Shown here: piece by piece, positions 16,214 to 24,196 of the stretch
Layout: the number at the start of each line of letters is the position of its first letter
Position numbering within the stretch: position 1 is the first letter of the stretch
Assembly (NCBI RefSeq): GCF_000305495.1
Contig: NZ_AJTN02000234.1
Span: forward strand, 1-44,914
Source of the DNA: Peribacillus psychrosaccharolyticus ATCC 23296
Lineage (GTDB): Bacteria > Bacillota > Bacilli > Bacillales > DSM-1321
DNA: 44,914 bases
Direction of reading: 5' to 3'
Notes under the pieces: model-generated
The model's database searches: none
What the model was told of the DNA's origin: nothing
The model's input: the letters and a program-made list of their open reading frames with translations, nothing else
Translations under genes and position numbers: made by a program

Positions 16214-17938
16214 TTAATTAAACTTAGCAACTGCATCTTCAACAGCGGCTTTAACAGCATCATTGGTATCCATAGCTAATACAGATACAGCTAATGATTC
16301 CATCTCTGATTGTGACAATTTAGTAATCAGTGAGCGAGCCTTCAGAATTGATGTTGCACTCATAGAGAACTCATCAAGTCCAAGACCTAATAACAACGGA
16401 ATCGCAACTTCATCCCCTGCCATTTCACCGCACATACCTGCCCATTTTCCTTCTTTATGAGCTGCATCAACAACCATCTTGACCAAACGTAAAATAGCTG
16501 GATTGTATGGTTGATACAGGTAAGAAACCTGCTCGTTCATTCTATCCGCTGCCATTGTATATTGTATCAAGTCATTTGTACCGATACTAAAGAAATCTAC
16601 TTCTTTAGCAAAAGTATCAGCCATTACAGCCGTTGAAGGAATTTCAACCATGATTCCCACTTCGATATGATCTGAAACAGACACACCATTTTTTAGAAGC
16701 TCTTGCTTTTCTTCTTCAAGAATGGCTTTAGCCTGACGGAACTCACCAAGCGTTGCAATCATAGGGAACATAATCTTCAAGTTTCCAAACGAACTTGCTC
16801 TAAGAAGAGCACGAAGTTGTGTACGGAATATTTCCTGTTCTTCAAGGCATAAGCGAATTGCACGATGGCCAAGGAAAGGATTCATTTCTTTCGGTAAGTT
16901 CAGGTATGGAAGTTCCTTATCTCCACCGATATCAAGTGTACGTACAACAACTGGCTTTCCTGAAAGACCTTCTAACACAGCCTTATAAGCTTCGAATTGT
17001 TCATCTTCCGTTGGAAGCTGATCGCGGCCCATATACAAGAATTCAGTACGATAAAGGCCTACACCTTCACCGCCATTTTGAATAACACCGGTTATATCTT
17101 TAGGTGTTCCGATATTAGCAACCAATTCAACTTGTTTGCCGTCAACAGAAATAGTTGGCTCATTTACAAGTTTAGCCCATTCAGCTTTTTGTGCTTCATA
17201 CGCTGTATACTTATCTTCATAGCGCTTTACTAATTCTGGAGTAGGATTAATATGAACGACCCCTGTTAATCCATCAACAATGACTAAATCACCGTTCTGA
17301 ATTTCTGCTGTTGCTGCTTTTGTTCCAACCACTGCAGGAATTTCCATAGAACGAGCCATAATTGCTGAGTGAGAAGTTCTTCCACCTACATCAGTAGTAA
17401 AACCTTTAACAAATTGGCGATTTAGCTGTGCTGTATCAGAAGGAGTTAAATCTTCTGCAATGACGATTACTTCTTCTGCAATCATGCTAGGATTAGGAAT
17501 TTGAACGCCTAATAAGTGTGCAAGGACACGCTTAGTAACGTCACGAATATCAGCTGCACGCTCCCGCATATATTCATTGTCCATTTGTTCAAACATCATA
17601 ACAAACATATCTGCTGTTTCTTTAAGAGCAAACTCGGCATTTATGCTTTCAGTTTTAATTCTATCTTCAATGGGAGTCAAGAGTTCTGGGTCAGATAAAA
17701 CAAGCAAATGCGCCTCAAAAATAGCTGCTTTATCTGCGCCCAAATCTTTTTCTGCTTTATCTCGGATGCTTTCAAGTTCTTGTTTTGACGTTTCAATGGC
17801 TGCTCTGAACCGTGCTTGCTCATCAGCTGGAACTTCTATTGTCCGTTTTGATGTGCTTAATTCTGGTTCAATCAAGCGATACGCTTTAGCAATTGCAATA
17901 CCATTTGAAGCGGCAATCCCATTTAATAATGATGACAT
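16214..17938 (-). CDS. ptsI: Enzyme I of the PEP phosphotransferase system
   Basis: 574 residues, full length. Enzyme I takes phosphate from PEP onto a histidine and passes it to HPr. The phosphorylated His is residue 190 in [16 protein letters not shown]-site segments [11 protein letters not shown]-type ([12 protein letters not shown]), [10 protein letters not shown] and GMCGEMAGD are present. ATG 17938 shares one base with the ptsH stop (TAATG), so the two genes are translationally coupled. Tandem terminators follow. No ptsG precedes ptsH here, unlike B. subtilis ptsGHI. Confidence 0.97.
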   Translation of the reverse strand: MSSLLNGIAASNGIAIAKAYRLIEPELSTSKRTIEVPADEQARFRAAIETSKQELESIRDKAEKDLGADKAAIFEAHLLVLSDPELLTPIEDRIKTESINAEFALKETADMFVMMFEQMDNEYMRERAADIRDVTKRVLAHLLGVQIPNPSMIAEEVIVIAEDLTPSDTAQLNRQFVKGFTTDVGGRTSHSAIMARSMEIPAVVGTKAATAEIQNGDLVIVDGLTGVVHINPTPELVKRYEDKYTAYEAQKAEWAKLVNEPTISVDGKQVELVANIGTPKDITGVIQNGGEGVGLYRTEFLYMGRDQLPTEDEQFEAYKAVLEGLSGKPVVVRTLDIGGDKELPYLNLPKEMNPFLGHRAIRLCLEEQEIFRTQLRALLRASSFGNLKIMFPMIATLGEFRQAKAILEEEKQELLKNGVSVSDHIEVGIMVEIPSTAVMADTFAKEVDFFSIGTNDLIQYTMAADRMNEQVSYLYQPYNPAILRLVKMVVDAAHKEGKWAGMCGEMAGDEVAIPLLLGLGLDEFSMSATSILKARSLITKLSQSEMESLAVSVLAMDTNDAVKAAVEDAVAKFN

Positions 17939-18204
17939 TACTCAGCTAATCCTTCTTTATTCAAAGTATCAGCCAGCGTACGAAGCGCATCCTGCTCGTC
18001 ACTACCTTCAGCAGTAATTGTAATATCAGCATCTTTACCAATTCCAAGAGACATTACGCCCATAATAGATTTAAGATTTACCTTTTTACCATTAAATTCA
18101 AGATTAATATCAGAATCAAATTTACCCGCAGCTTGTACAAGTAGTGTTGCTGGACGAGCATGAATTCCTGTTTCAGCGATTACTTTAAAAGATTTTTCGA
18201 CCAT
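17938..18204 (-). CDS. ptsH: HPr phosphocarrier protein
   Basis: 88 residues from ATG 18204, the standard HPr length; the upstream in-frame ATG 18213 sits only one base from GGAGA and is not used. His15 (GIHARPAT) receives phosphate from Enzyme I, and Ser46 ([10 protein letters not shown]) is the HPrK target that turns HPr-Ser-P into the CcpA corepressor. It is first in the ptsHI operon. The upstream region has a promoter-like pair and an imperfect catabolite-responsive element. Confidence 0.97.
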   Translation of the reverse strand: MVEKSFKVIAETGIHARPATLLVQAAGKFDSDINLEFNGKKVNLKSIMGVMSLGIGKDADITITAEGSDEQDALRTLADTLNKEGLAE

Positions 18205-18228
18205 GTTGATCATTCTCCTTCATAATAA

Positions 18229-18257
18229 ATTAATTGGGTTCTTCTTATAGAAGTCAA
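18229..18257 (-). promoter_or_regulatory. Putative sigma-A promoter of ptsHI
   Basis: On the minus strand TTGACT (18252-18257) and ATTAAT (18229-18234) are 17 bases apart, about 25-50 bases before the ptsH start. The -10 match is moderate. Confidence 0.45.
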
Positions 18258-18307
18258 CTATAGATTAAAAATTACTTAGATTTCCATATGAAGGAATACA
18301 TTGGAAA

Positions 18308-18321
18308 TGAAAGCATTTACA
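18308..18321. promoter_or_regulatory. cre-like sequence upstream of ptsH
   Basis: TGAAAGCATTTACA fits the CcpA consensus TGWAANCGNTNWCA except CA for CG at the centre. It lies about 50 bases upstream of the putative -35. The central mismatch makes it weak. Confidence 0.3.
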
Positions 18322-18495
18322 GTTGACTCATGGCACTAAAATACTACTAACCCCTCTACAGAATAGCATTCCTTGAGTCATCCGACAATTTTTATCTCTT
18401 AAAAATGCATGTAAATTTAATTTGTCTTTTTATACTGAATTTTATTACAACTTTATATCATTATACGAAATTCTAGCGCATCTCAATTCTGCTTA

Positions 18496-19281
18496 TCACA
18501 CATCCAATTGTGCGTGTTTGGTAAAAAAGGCACGGTATCCGAGGATAATAAATAGAATCACCGTTAATGATACACTGCCTAGTATACCAAGCAAAATTGC
18601 AATTTGGTATTCAATCGCTACTAATGGGCTGATTCCCGACAGCATTTGCCCTGTCATCATTCCCGGCAGAAAAATAATTCCCATCCCTAACATATTATTG
18701 AGTGTTGGCAATACTGCAGAATCAAATGCTTTATCAACATAAATCTTACTTGCTTTGGCCGGTGCAGCACCAAGCATTAACGCTCCTTCAACTTTATCAC
18801 GATGTCCTTTTAGGTTATCGAGAAGACTTTTTAGAGCTAACGTTATACCAGTCATCGCATTTCCGACAATCATTCCAGCTATCGGGATAAAATAACGGGG
18901 TTCATACCATGGCTTAAAGTGAATCACGATACTGTTAAAATACAACAGCGCAAAGAGTGGACCGCATAACATCGAAAGAGCAATTACTCCTTTTATCTTA
19001 TTGTGCAGCGGGTAACCAGTACTCTTAAAAATAGTATAAATAGAAAATAGCGACATAGCAGCTAAGAATAAAGTCGTGAGCAGGGGATTTGGGTTAGCAA
19101 ATAGGTATGTCAATACATACCCCGCAAGAACAAGTTGGATCGTCATACGGAAAGTTGCAATAATGATTTGTTTTTCCCGAGCAATCCCCCTCCACCTAAC
19201 AATAATCAATAAGATTAAGACAAAAAAGTAAGCAGCCATCAATCGCCAAAACTCTATATCTATTATTCCTTGTCCTTCCAT
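18496..19281 (-). CDS. fetB: FetB/UPF0014 ABC transporter permease
   Basis: About 261 residues with seven or so membrane helices, ending in a small hydrophilic tail. Family segments MTIQLVLAGYVL, GMIVGNAMTGI and LPGMMTGQMLSG are conserved in UPF0014/FetB (YbbM), the membrane part of an ABC exporter linked to iron homeostasis and peroxide tolerance in E. coli. The start is ATG 19281, with GAAGGG 6 bases upstream inside the end of fetA; the ATPase gene ends at 19284, so the two are coupled. Confidence 0.88.
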   Translation of the reverse strand: MEGQGIIDIEFWRLMAAYFFVLILLIIVRWRGIAREKQIIIATFRMTIQLVLAGYVLTYLFANPNPLLTTLFLAAMSLFSIYTIFKSTGYPLHNKIKGVIALSMLCGPLFALLYFNSIVIHFKPWYEPRYFIPIAGMIVGNAMTGITLALKSLLDNLKGHRDKVEGALMLGAAPAKASKIYVDKAFDSAVLPTLNNMLGMGIIFLPGMMTGQMLSGISPLVAIEYQIAILLGILGSVSLTVILFIILGYRAFFTKHAQLDV

Positions 19282-19283
19282 AT

Positions 19284-19912
19284 TCATCCCTTCACGGAGC
19301 AACTTTTTTTCATGATTATCTGATATTCAGAATAAACGTCCGTCAGTATTTTCGAGTGTGAAATCATGATTGCTGACCCTTCTGTTTTTTGTATAGCTTG
19401 AAAAAATCGCTCCATCACCAGTAATTCTGCCTCTTCATCTAGGGCAGAAGTCGGCTCGTCAAGTAAATAAACTTCTGGTTCTAAAAGCAGGAGCCGGGCC
19501 AATGCCAAGCGCTGTTTTTCTCCGCCTGAAAGTTTTTGAGCTTCTGTCTTCAATGTCTTTTCCAATAATAATGTTTCCATTACAGCCTTTAACTGATTTG
19601 ATGATGCTGTTTTTTTTCGGTAAGCTGCAATCCCATCTGTAAGTTATCTTCCACTGTTCCGTCAAAAATTAACGGTGTCTGGGAAAGCATAGACACTTTT
19701 CTTCTATGTTCTACTGGGTCGATTTCATCAAGATTTTGGCCTTTATAGATTATTCTCCCGCTTGTCAGATTTGTCATCCTATTCAATAGACGAAGAAGCG
19801 TGGTTTTCCCCGTACCACTTGCTCCTACTATGGTTGTTATAACCCCTTCGTTTATTTTCATTTGCTGAATGTTTACAATATCTGAATAAACTACATTTTC
19901 CAGCAAAAACAC
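19284..19912 (-). pseudogene. fetA: FetA-type ABC transporter ATPase, split by a one-base frameshift
   Basis: Walker A (GASGTGKTT) and the Q-loop (SMLSQTPLIF) lie in one frame that stops at 19589. Signature motif [16 protein letters not shown], Walker B ([12 protein letters not shown]) and the H-loop (MISHS) lie in the next frame, ending at 19284. Adding one T to the T8 run at 19610-19617 (one A on the coding strand) joins them through [16 protein letters not shown] into about 209 residues, the normal FetA/YbbL size. The start is most likely GTG 19912, 9 bases after AAGGAG. It partners FetB, which is intact, so a sequencing error is more likely than true loss. Confidence 0.88.
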
Positions 19913-20068
19913 AATCCACATCTCCTTCCCATACTGTTAAGTATAATTTAATTCATAAAATGATAAAACCGCAGGATTAAGCATAACCATAGTTTAAAAT
20001 AATAATTTATTTCCATATGTATTGCGTTATATTACAATAGATAAAGATTTCAAAATGGAGGAAGAGTT

Positions 20069-20431
20069 ATGAAATACAATCGTGACGAACCATTCCGCTT
20101 TACATTCACCCCCCCTATATCAGGATTTTTCAGTATTACACGCTTAAGAGGGGTAAATGGGCAAAGTCGGAAAGGCCAGATGGAACTGCTTGATATTAGT
20201 CCGCGCGGTGTTAAATTCCAATCCATCCTTGATATACCCAAGTCAAACGATATGGAGCTAGTCCTAACGTTCTCTATAAATGAGGAAGAATTTATACGTT
20301 CTGGGAAAATCGTTTGGAAACAGGAAGGGTATAAAAAGCATACATATGGGGTTATCTTTCATGACGATCCAATTGTTAACAAGCGGATCATTGAAGAATT
20401 AAAAAAATATAATAAAAGTAAAAAAATCTAA
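20069..20431 (+). CDS. PilZ-domain protein (probable c-di-GMP receptor)
   Basis: 120 residues, a single PilZ domain. The key (D/N)xSxxG motif is present as DISPRGVKF (about residues 43-51), and an Arg-containing N-terminal segment (RDEPFRF) can supply the RxxxR half, though its spacing is not canonical. PilZ domains bind c-di-GMP and alter motility, exopolysaccharide or other outputs. ATG 20069 follows GGAGGA. It is followed by a terminator hairpin (AACTCC...GGAGTT). It lies near cheV and YkuI, but no cyclase is present to define a circuit. Confidence 0.83.
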   Translation: MKYNRDEPFRFTFTPPISGFFSITRLRGVNGQSRKGQMELLDISPRGVKFQSILDIPKSNDMELVLTFSINEEEFIRSGKIVWKQEGYKKHTYGVIFHDDPIVNKRIIEELKKYNKSKKI

Positions 20432-20475
20432 CTCCCTCAACATGCATGTATGCGTACTGGCGGAGTTTTTTATAT
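20429..20475 (+). terminator. Terminator after the PilZ gene
   Basis: AACTCC and GGAGTT pair around a long loop containing a nested hairpin, followed by TTTTTTAT. Confidence 0.55.
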
Positions 20476-20675
20476 GGACACTTTCATACCTCAACTCTTT
20501 TAAAACGAAAAATCCGGATTCAAACCTTAATTGTTCGAAATCTTGGTTTTCACTCTACAAACCCTCAAATTGCCAAAAAGAACCTGTCCGCAGAGGTATT
20601 ATTTTAGTTGTAATCACTGGATTGCTCTTTGGCTATTTCATCTATTCTTTTGTACCTTTACTACACCGGGAATAA
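20442..20675 (+). CDS. Possible small membrane protein upstream of the sigma-factor gene
   Basis: An open frame of 77 codons whose last 30 residues look genuine: PVRRGIILVVITGLLFGYF then IYSFVPLLHRE, one membrane helix with a positive N-flank. The N-terminal half is unconvincing, and the ATG at 20442 lies inside the PilZ terminator with no ribosome site. No better in-frame start was found, so a start-proximal frameshift is possible. It ends 32 bases before the sigma-factor ATG and could encode a membrane partner of that sigma factor. Low confidence. Confidence 0.35.
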   Translation: MHVCVLAEFFIWTLSYLNSFKTKNPDSNLNCSKSWFSLYKPSNCQKEPVRRGIILVVITGLLFGYFIYSFVPLLHRE

Positions 20676-20707
20676 ATGAAATATGCATATTTCAGAAGGC
20701 GCACAAT

Positions 20708-21196
20708 ATGGAAGAATTTTCTGATATAGTTGAGCAATATACGCCCATGATTAACCGTATTATTCGTTCATTAATGATTTATAAAGATCAAGATGACTAT
20801 TTTCAAATTGGTTTAATAGCGCTTTGGGATGCTTACTCACTCTATGATCCAGAAAAAGGAAGTTTCCTTTCGATTGCCTATAGCATGGTCAAAGGTCGAA
20901 TTTTACATGGACTGAGGGATGAAGCAAAAACAAACTTACTCGTATCTCCCTTTGAACCAGGTTCCGGACAAATCGAAGAGACTTTAATAACGGAGGATAA
21001 ACCCTTACAGCATGAATATCTTCTTGCTTATTGTGAAGGATTAACGGAATCACAAAAAAACTGGGTGCTTTTGACCTTTGATGCACAGTTGTCGATTTCG
21101 GAAATTGCTGTTCAACAAAATGTGACGATTGCGGCAGTCAAATCCTGGAGAAGGTCAACACTAAAAAAGCTGAAAACCTCTTTAAATAGTCATTAA
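20708..21196 (+). CDS. Small sigma-70 family (ECF-like) RNA polymerase sigma factor
   Basis: 162 residues from ATG 20708, which has AGAAGG 8 bases upstream. Region 2 is residues 10-75 (DDYFQIGLIALWDAYSLYD is the core-binding and -10 element helix) and region 4 is residues 115-160 (LSISEIAVQQNVTIAAVKSW is the helix-turn-helix that reads the -35). There is no region 3, as in ECF factors. I do not recognise the specific group. No obvious anti-sigma gene follows; the only candidate partner is the membrane ORF just upstream. Confidence 0.85.
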   Translation: MEEFSDIVEQYTPMINRIIRSLMIYKDQDDYFQIGLIALWDAYSLYDPEKGSFLSIAYSMVKGRILHGLRDEAKTNLLVSPFEPGSGQIEETLITEDKPLQHEYLLAYCEGLTESQKNWVLLTFDAQLSISEIAVQQNVTIAAVKSWRRSTLKKLKTSLNSH

Positions 21197-21270
21197 ACCT
21201 GCAGCTTTGTCAGAACAACTGATGTGGGGTGATGGACATTTTGTGCGCTACAGGTCTTTCAGAGGATAAA

Positions 21271-21299
21271 AAGGCCGTCGAGTATGTCTCGACAGCCTT
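21271..21299 (-). terminator. Terminator of the 64-aa gene at 21329
   Basis: AGGCCGTCGAG / CTCGACAGCCT stem with a T tract on the minus strand. A second hairpin, GCAGCCATT / AATGGCTGC (21301-21323), lies between it and the gene. Confidence 0.85.
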
Positions 21300-21328
21300 G
21301 GCAGCCATTTTAGTAATGGCTGCTTCTA

Positions 21329-21523
21329 TTAACTTCTTGCCGTATCTGTATACTGATAGATAATTTCAGCATTATGTTCGGCAATCCCTCTGAAATGTTT
21401 AAAATCCGGTCGCTTAATTAATAATTGCCGGAAATCCATAAACTGTTCTTTACTCACCTTATATTCGGAGATTTCTTTATTTGCAAGTTGATCCAATATT
21501 CGTTCTATTTCTTTGGTTTCCAT
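21329..21523 (-). CDS. Short soluble protein of unknown function
   Basis: 64 residues from ATG 21523, with AAAGGAGG 7 bases upstream. Charged and mostly helical: METKEIERILDQLANKEI, then a central KEQFMDFRQLLIKRPDFKHF and a closing AEHNAEIIYQY. It looks like a compact helical domain; no cysteine pairs, membrane segment or enzyme motif. It stands alone, convergent with the sigma-factor gene, and has its own terminator. The family is not recognised. Confidence 0.75.
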   Translation of the reverse strand: METKEIERILDQLANKEISEYKVSKEQFMDFRQLLIKRPDFKHFRGIAEHNAEIIYQYTDTARS

Positions 21524-21846
21524 CAAAGATCCTCCTTTTGATGCGTAGATCCTTATCCAACACTTTTACTATTTTAAGCCATCCTTGAAAGACAAGCAAT
21601 CCATGCGAATGTCTAAAAAAACAATTTCGGGCTGTAATTAAGGTAAAAATTGCAAGATTATCAATTAAATTCTTTACGTATAGATAAAAATAGTGCAAAC
21701 TGTATTATAAATTATTTAGTTTCTAGGCTGTATTCAAACGTAAGCTGACTAATCGAATCATTGTCTAGAGTATGTCTTCAAATGATGAGGTACATTTGAT
21801 CTCATCATCGATAACTTAGAAAATGGAAAAGTAAAGGGTGGTCGAG
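21524..21846. other. 323-base spacer between divergent short genes
   Basis: AT-rich, with no open frame that has a ribosome site. The one structure seen is GATGAG...CTCATC (about 21784-21806), 41 bases before ykvS. Confidence 0.5.
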
Positions 21847-22026
21847 ATGAAAAAGGCTGAAGTGGGAAATATTATTGAATTTCGCGAAGGATTACAAGGT
21901 ATTGTCGAAAAAGTTAACGAAAATTCGGTAATTGTGGACGTTACCTATATGGAGAATTACCGTGATTACGATTTGGAGCAAAAAACAGTTGTTAATCATA
22001 AAAACTATAAAATTATCAAACAATGA
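21847..22026 (+). CDS. ykvS: YkvS (DUF2187) small protein
   Basis: 59 residues beginning MKKAEVGNIIEFREGLQGIV and ending KTVVNHKNYKII, very close to B. subtilis YkvS. DUF2187 proteins are short beta-rich (SH3/KOW-like) proteins of unknown role. ATG 21847 has AAAGGG 8 bases upstream; the GTG at 21838 lies within that site. Followed by hairpin CTCAACT/AGTTGAG (about 22051-22077) with a T tract. Confidence 0.88.
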   Translation: MKKAEVGNIIEFREGLQGIVEKVNENSVIVDVTYMENYRDYDLEQKTVVNHKNYKIIKQ

Positions 22027-22048
22027 AATGATAACGGTTACTAGTTTA

Positions 22049-22085
22049 CTCAACTATTCTTCCCTTTGATAGCAAGTTGAGCGAC
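22049..22085 (+). terminator. Terminator of ykvS
   Basis: CTCAACT / AGTTGAG stem, then CGACGTTTTT. Two further hairpins with A/T-rich stems follow (about 22113-22153 and 22170-22211) before the lipoprotein gene. Confidence 0.6.
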
Positions 22086-22254
22086 GTTTTTAGATTCTGC
22101 ACGATACCAAATAAAAAGAAAAAGTCGCAAAATATGTAACTTTTTCTTTTTATATGCGTCATTATTGTTAAAGCATTCCCCAGAAATCGATTGATTTTAG
22201 AGATGCTTTTATTCAGATTCTATGACAACCAATAATATCAAGGGGGAAACAAAC

Positions 22255-22995
22255 ATGAGAAAAATCAGTTTTTTATTTACAGGCGCGTTACTGTCAATGA
22301 TCATTTTAACAGGCTGCGGGACAAGCGATAAAGAGGATACAGCCAATGACTCTAAACCTCAAGAAACTGAAAACAATCCTTCCTCGGAAGAAACCAAGAA
22401 TGGTTCATCATCCGATTCTAGTAATGAGTCTGATTCATCTGCCGATTCTAATGAGACTGATTCATCAGATACAACGGCTGAAAAAGAGGAAGATGCCACA
22501 AAAGAAAAAGTTGAAGATCCTGAGAAAGATAAAGTTAGAATTCTCGAACAAAATATTGACTATAGTGTGAATGGGGAAAGTAAACAAAACACTGCTTTTT
22601 TAACCACCAGCGATAATCAGCATTTCACAATGTTTGTATTGCCTGAATATGAACTATCTGCTGAGGAACCGATGAAGGATGTCCTTCTATTATCAGGGAA
22701 AGAAGATGTATTCATGAGAATTGAGATTCTCCCTGCTGATATAAACTGGGACGAAACTGAAGAAAATGTAAAAGCCCAGCTTGGCTCCGTCTCAGAGAGT
22801 GTAGAAACCTTGAATGCAGGGGAATTTTCACTAACAAACGGTTCGATATTTGAAGCCAAAAACGGTAATGACGTCGTCACCTCCGTTTTAATCAAGGATA
22901 AAAGTAATCCTGTTCGTCTTACCTTATTCACAACCAAAGATGAGGATCATCGGGATGCCTTCATTAAAATGGGCAGTACCATTATTAAACAATAA
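22255..22995 (+). CDS. Lipoprotein with Ser/Asp/Glu-rich linker
   Basis: 246 residues from ATG 22255 (AAGGGGG upstream). Signal peptide with lipobox LTGC, so the mature protein is anchored by Cys near residue 21. Residues 25-90 are a disordered Ser/Asp/Glu/Thr linker, typical of a spacer through the wall. The rest (95-246) is a compact alpha/beta domain of unknown type, with LPEYELSAEEP and a closing HRDAFIKMGSTI. No enzyme or binding motif is recognised. It stands alone and converges with ykvI across a shared terminator. Confidence 0.8.
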   Translation: MRKISFLFTGALLSMIILTGCGTSDKEDTANDSKPQETENNPSSEETKNGSSSDSSNESDSSADSNETDSSDTTAEKEEDATKEKVEDPEKDKVRILEQNIDYSVNGESKQNTAFLTTSDNQHFTMFVLPEYELSAEEPMKDVLLLSGKEDVFMRIEILPADINWDETEENVKAQLGSVSESVETLNAGEFSLTNGSIFEAKNGNDVVTSVLIKDKSNPVRLTLFTTKDEDHRDAFIKMGSTIIKQ

Positions 22996-22999
22996 TACC

Positions 23000-23032
23000 A
23001 AAAACGGAAGACATACTTGTCTTCCGTTTTTT
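23000..23032. terminator. Bidirectional terminator between lipoprotein gene and ykvI
   Basis: AAAACGGAAGACA / TGTCTTCCGTTTT stem with A and T runs. It overlaps the ykvI stop. Confidence 0.92.
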
Positions 23033-24074
23033 AATGCATCGGTTTATTTAATTTAGCCAGCCAAATCAAGAATAAAAATAATAAACTGATGTAACCGAAT
23101 ATCGGATATAAATAACTAAGGAGAGTACCATATTCAAATTGACCAATGATAACAGACAGCGTACAGATTAGTAATGTAACCAACAAATTGGGGAGCTTTA
23201 TATAAGCATTTATTTGCTTCTGCAATCCAAAAATATTGCCGATCACTGAAGTGAATATTTCACAGTAAATAACTAAAATAAAGACCCAGTACAGTCCCGA
23301 AGCAGCCTTCTTCATCAGTTCAGCCGTTGGTATTTCATACGTTAATACGTTTGGAAGTGCCAAAAGGGATATATGCCCAGCCAGCAGAATAAGTGTTAAA
23401 AACAGCCCTCCCAATACAGCTCCCTCACGTATAACTTTTTCATCCTTAACTTCATAAGCCACCGGTATTAAGATGGCTTGGGCCAAAGCCAAGTTAAACG
23501 CTGCATAGGCAAAAGGAGATAATACAGCGTCCATTGATACAGTACTTGGCAAGAAGAGCATACTAGGCTGTATACTGCCATCAGCAAGCGTTAACACACA
23601 AAGCATCACACTAAAGAAAATCATAATGGGCACAACGAAAGAGTTAACTAGGAATAACCCCTTTAACCCAAGCATTAAAATAACCGAAGCGCCAATAATG
23701 GTTACCGTTACACCAATCAGCCTCGAAAGACCTAATTGCTCTTCAAACACAGCTCCAGCCCCGGAAATCATAACAGCTGTGACACCTATAAGCATAACAA
23801 GAAAGAAAATATTAACGATAGGCGCTAATCTTCTCCCAAATAAAAAACGATTAAATTCTTCGTACGTCCGTGCTTGAGCACGTGCCGATAAGATCATCAT
23901 CTTTGTTCCCGTATAAATAAATATATATCCGGCAATTAATATTCCCAGAAACCCTATAGATCCATATTTAGTAAAAAATTCCGCTATTTCTCTCCCGGTT
24001 GCAAACCCCGCACCGACTACCGTTCCTACATAAACTGCAGCAATTTGGAAGGCGCCTGTCCACCTTGCACGCAT
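23031..24074 (-). CDS. ykvI: YkvI-like membrane transporter (APC-type fold)
   Basis: 347 residues, the same length as B. subtilis YkvI, with about ten membrane helices. The first helix carries VYVGTVVGAGFATGREIAEF, a broken-helix Gly-rich segment typical of the LeuT/APC fold, which suggests a cation-coupled uptake system; the substrate is unknown. Start ATG 24074 lies 7 bases after AGGAGGGG; the longer frame upstream has no site. A single gene between terminators. Confidence 0.85.
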   Translation of the reverse strand: MRARWTGAFQIAAVYVGTVVGAGFATGREIAEFFTKYGSIGFLGILIAGYIFIYTGTKMMILSARAQARTYEEFNRFLFGRRLAPIVNIFFLVMLIGVTAVMISGAGAVFEEQLGLSRLIGVTVTIIGASVILMLGLKGLFLVNSFVVPIMIFFSVMLCVLTLADGSIQPSMLFLPSTVSMDAVLSPFAYAAFNLALAQAILIPVAYEVKDEKVIREGAVLGGLFLTLILLAGHISLLALPNVLTYEIPTAELMKKAASGLYWVFILVIYCEIFTSVIGNIFGLQKQINAYIKLPNLLVTLLICTLSVIIGQFEYGTLLSYLYPIFGYISLLFLFLIWLAKLNKPMH

Positions 24075-24150
24075 TAAATCCCCCCTCCTAAAGAGTATAT
24101 GTGACAGGGAGGACATTTAAGACAGGCTTTCCCTGTTTTGAACGACAAAT

Positions 24151-24179
24151 AGAAGCTGTCCAGAATAGATACAGCTTCT
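24151..24179 (-). terminator. Terminator of the M3 peptidase gene
   Basis: Perfect 9-bp arms AGAAGCTGT / ACAGCTTCT (24151-24159 / 24171-24179), 18 bases beyond the stop. Confidence 0.82.
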
Positions 24180-24196
24180 CTTTAACGTTATACTAT

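Noticed and set aside
19459-19665. Alternative frame across the fetA break as a separate gene
   Set aside because: The two flanking frames together contain all ABC ATPase motifs in order; the third frame has none.
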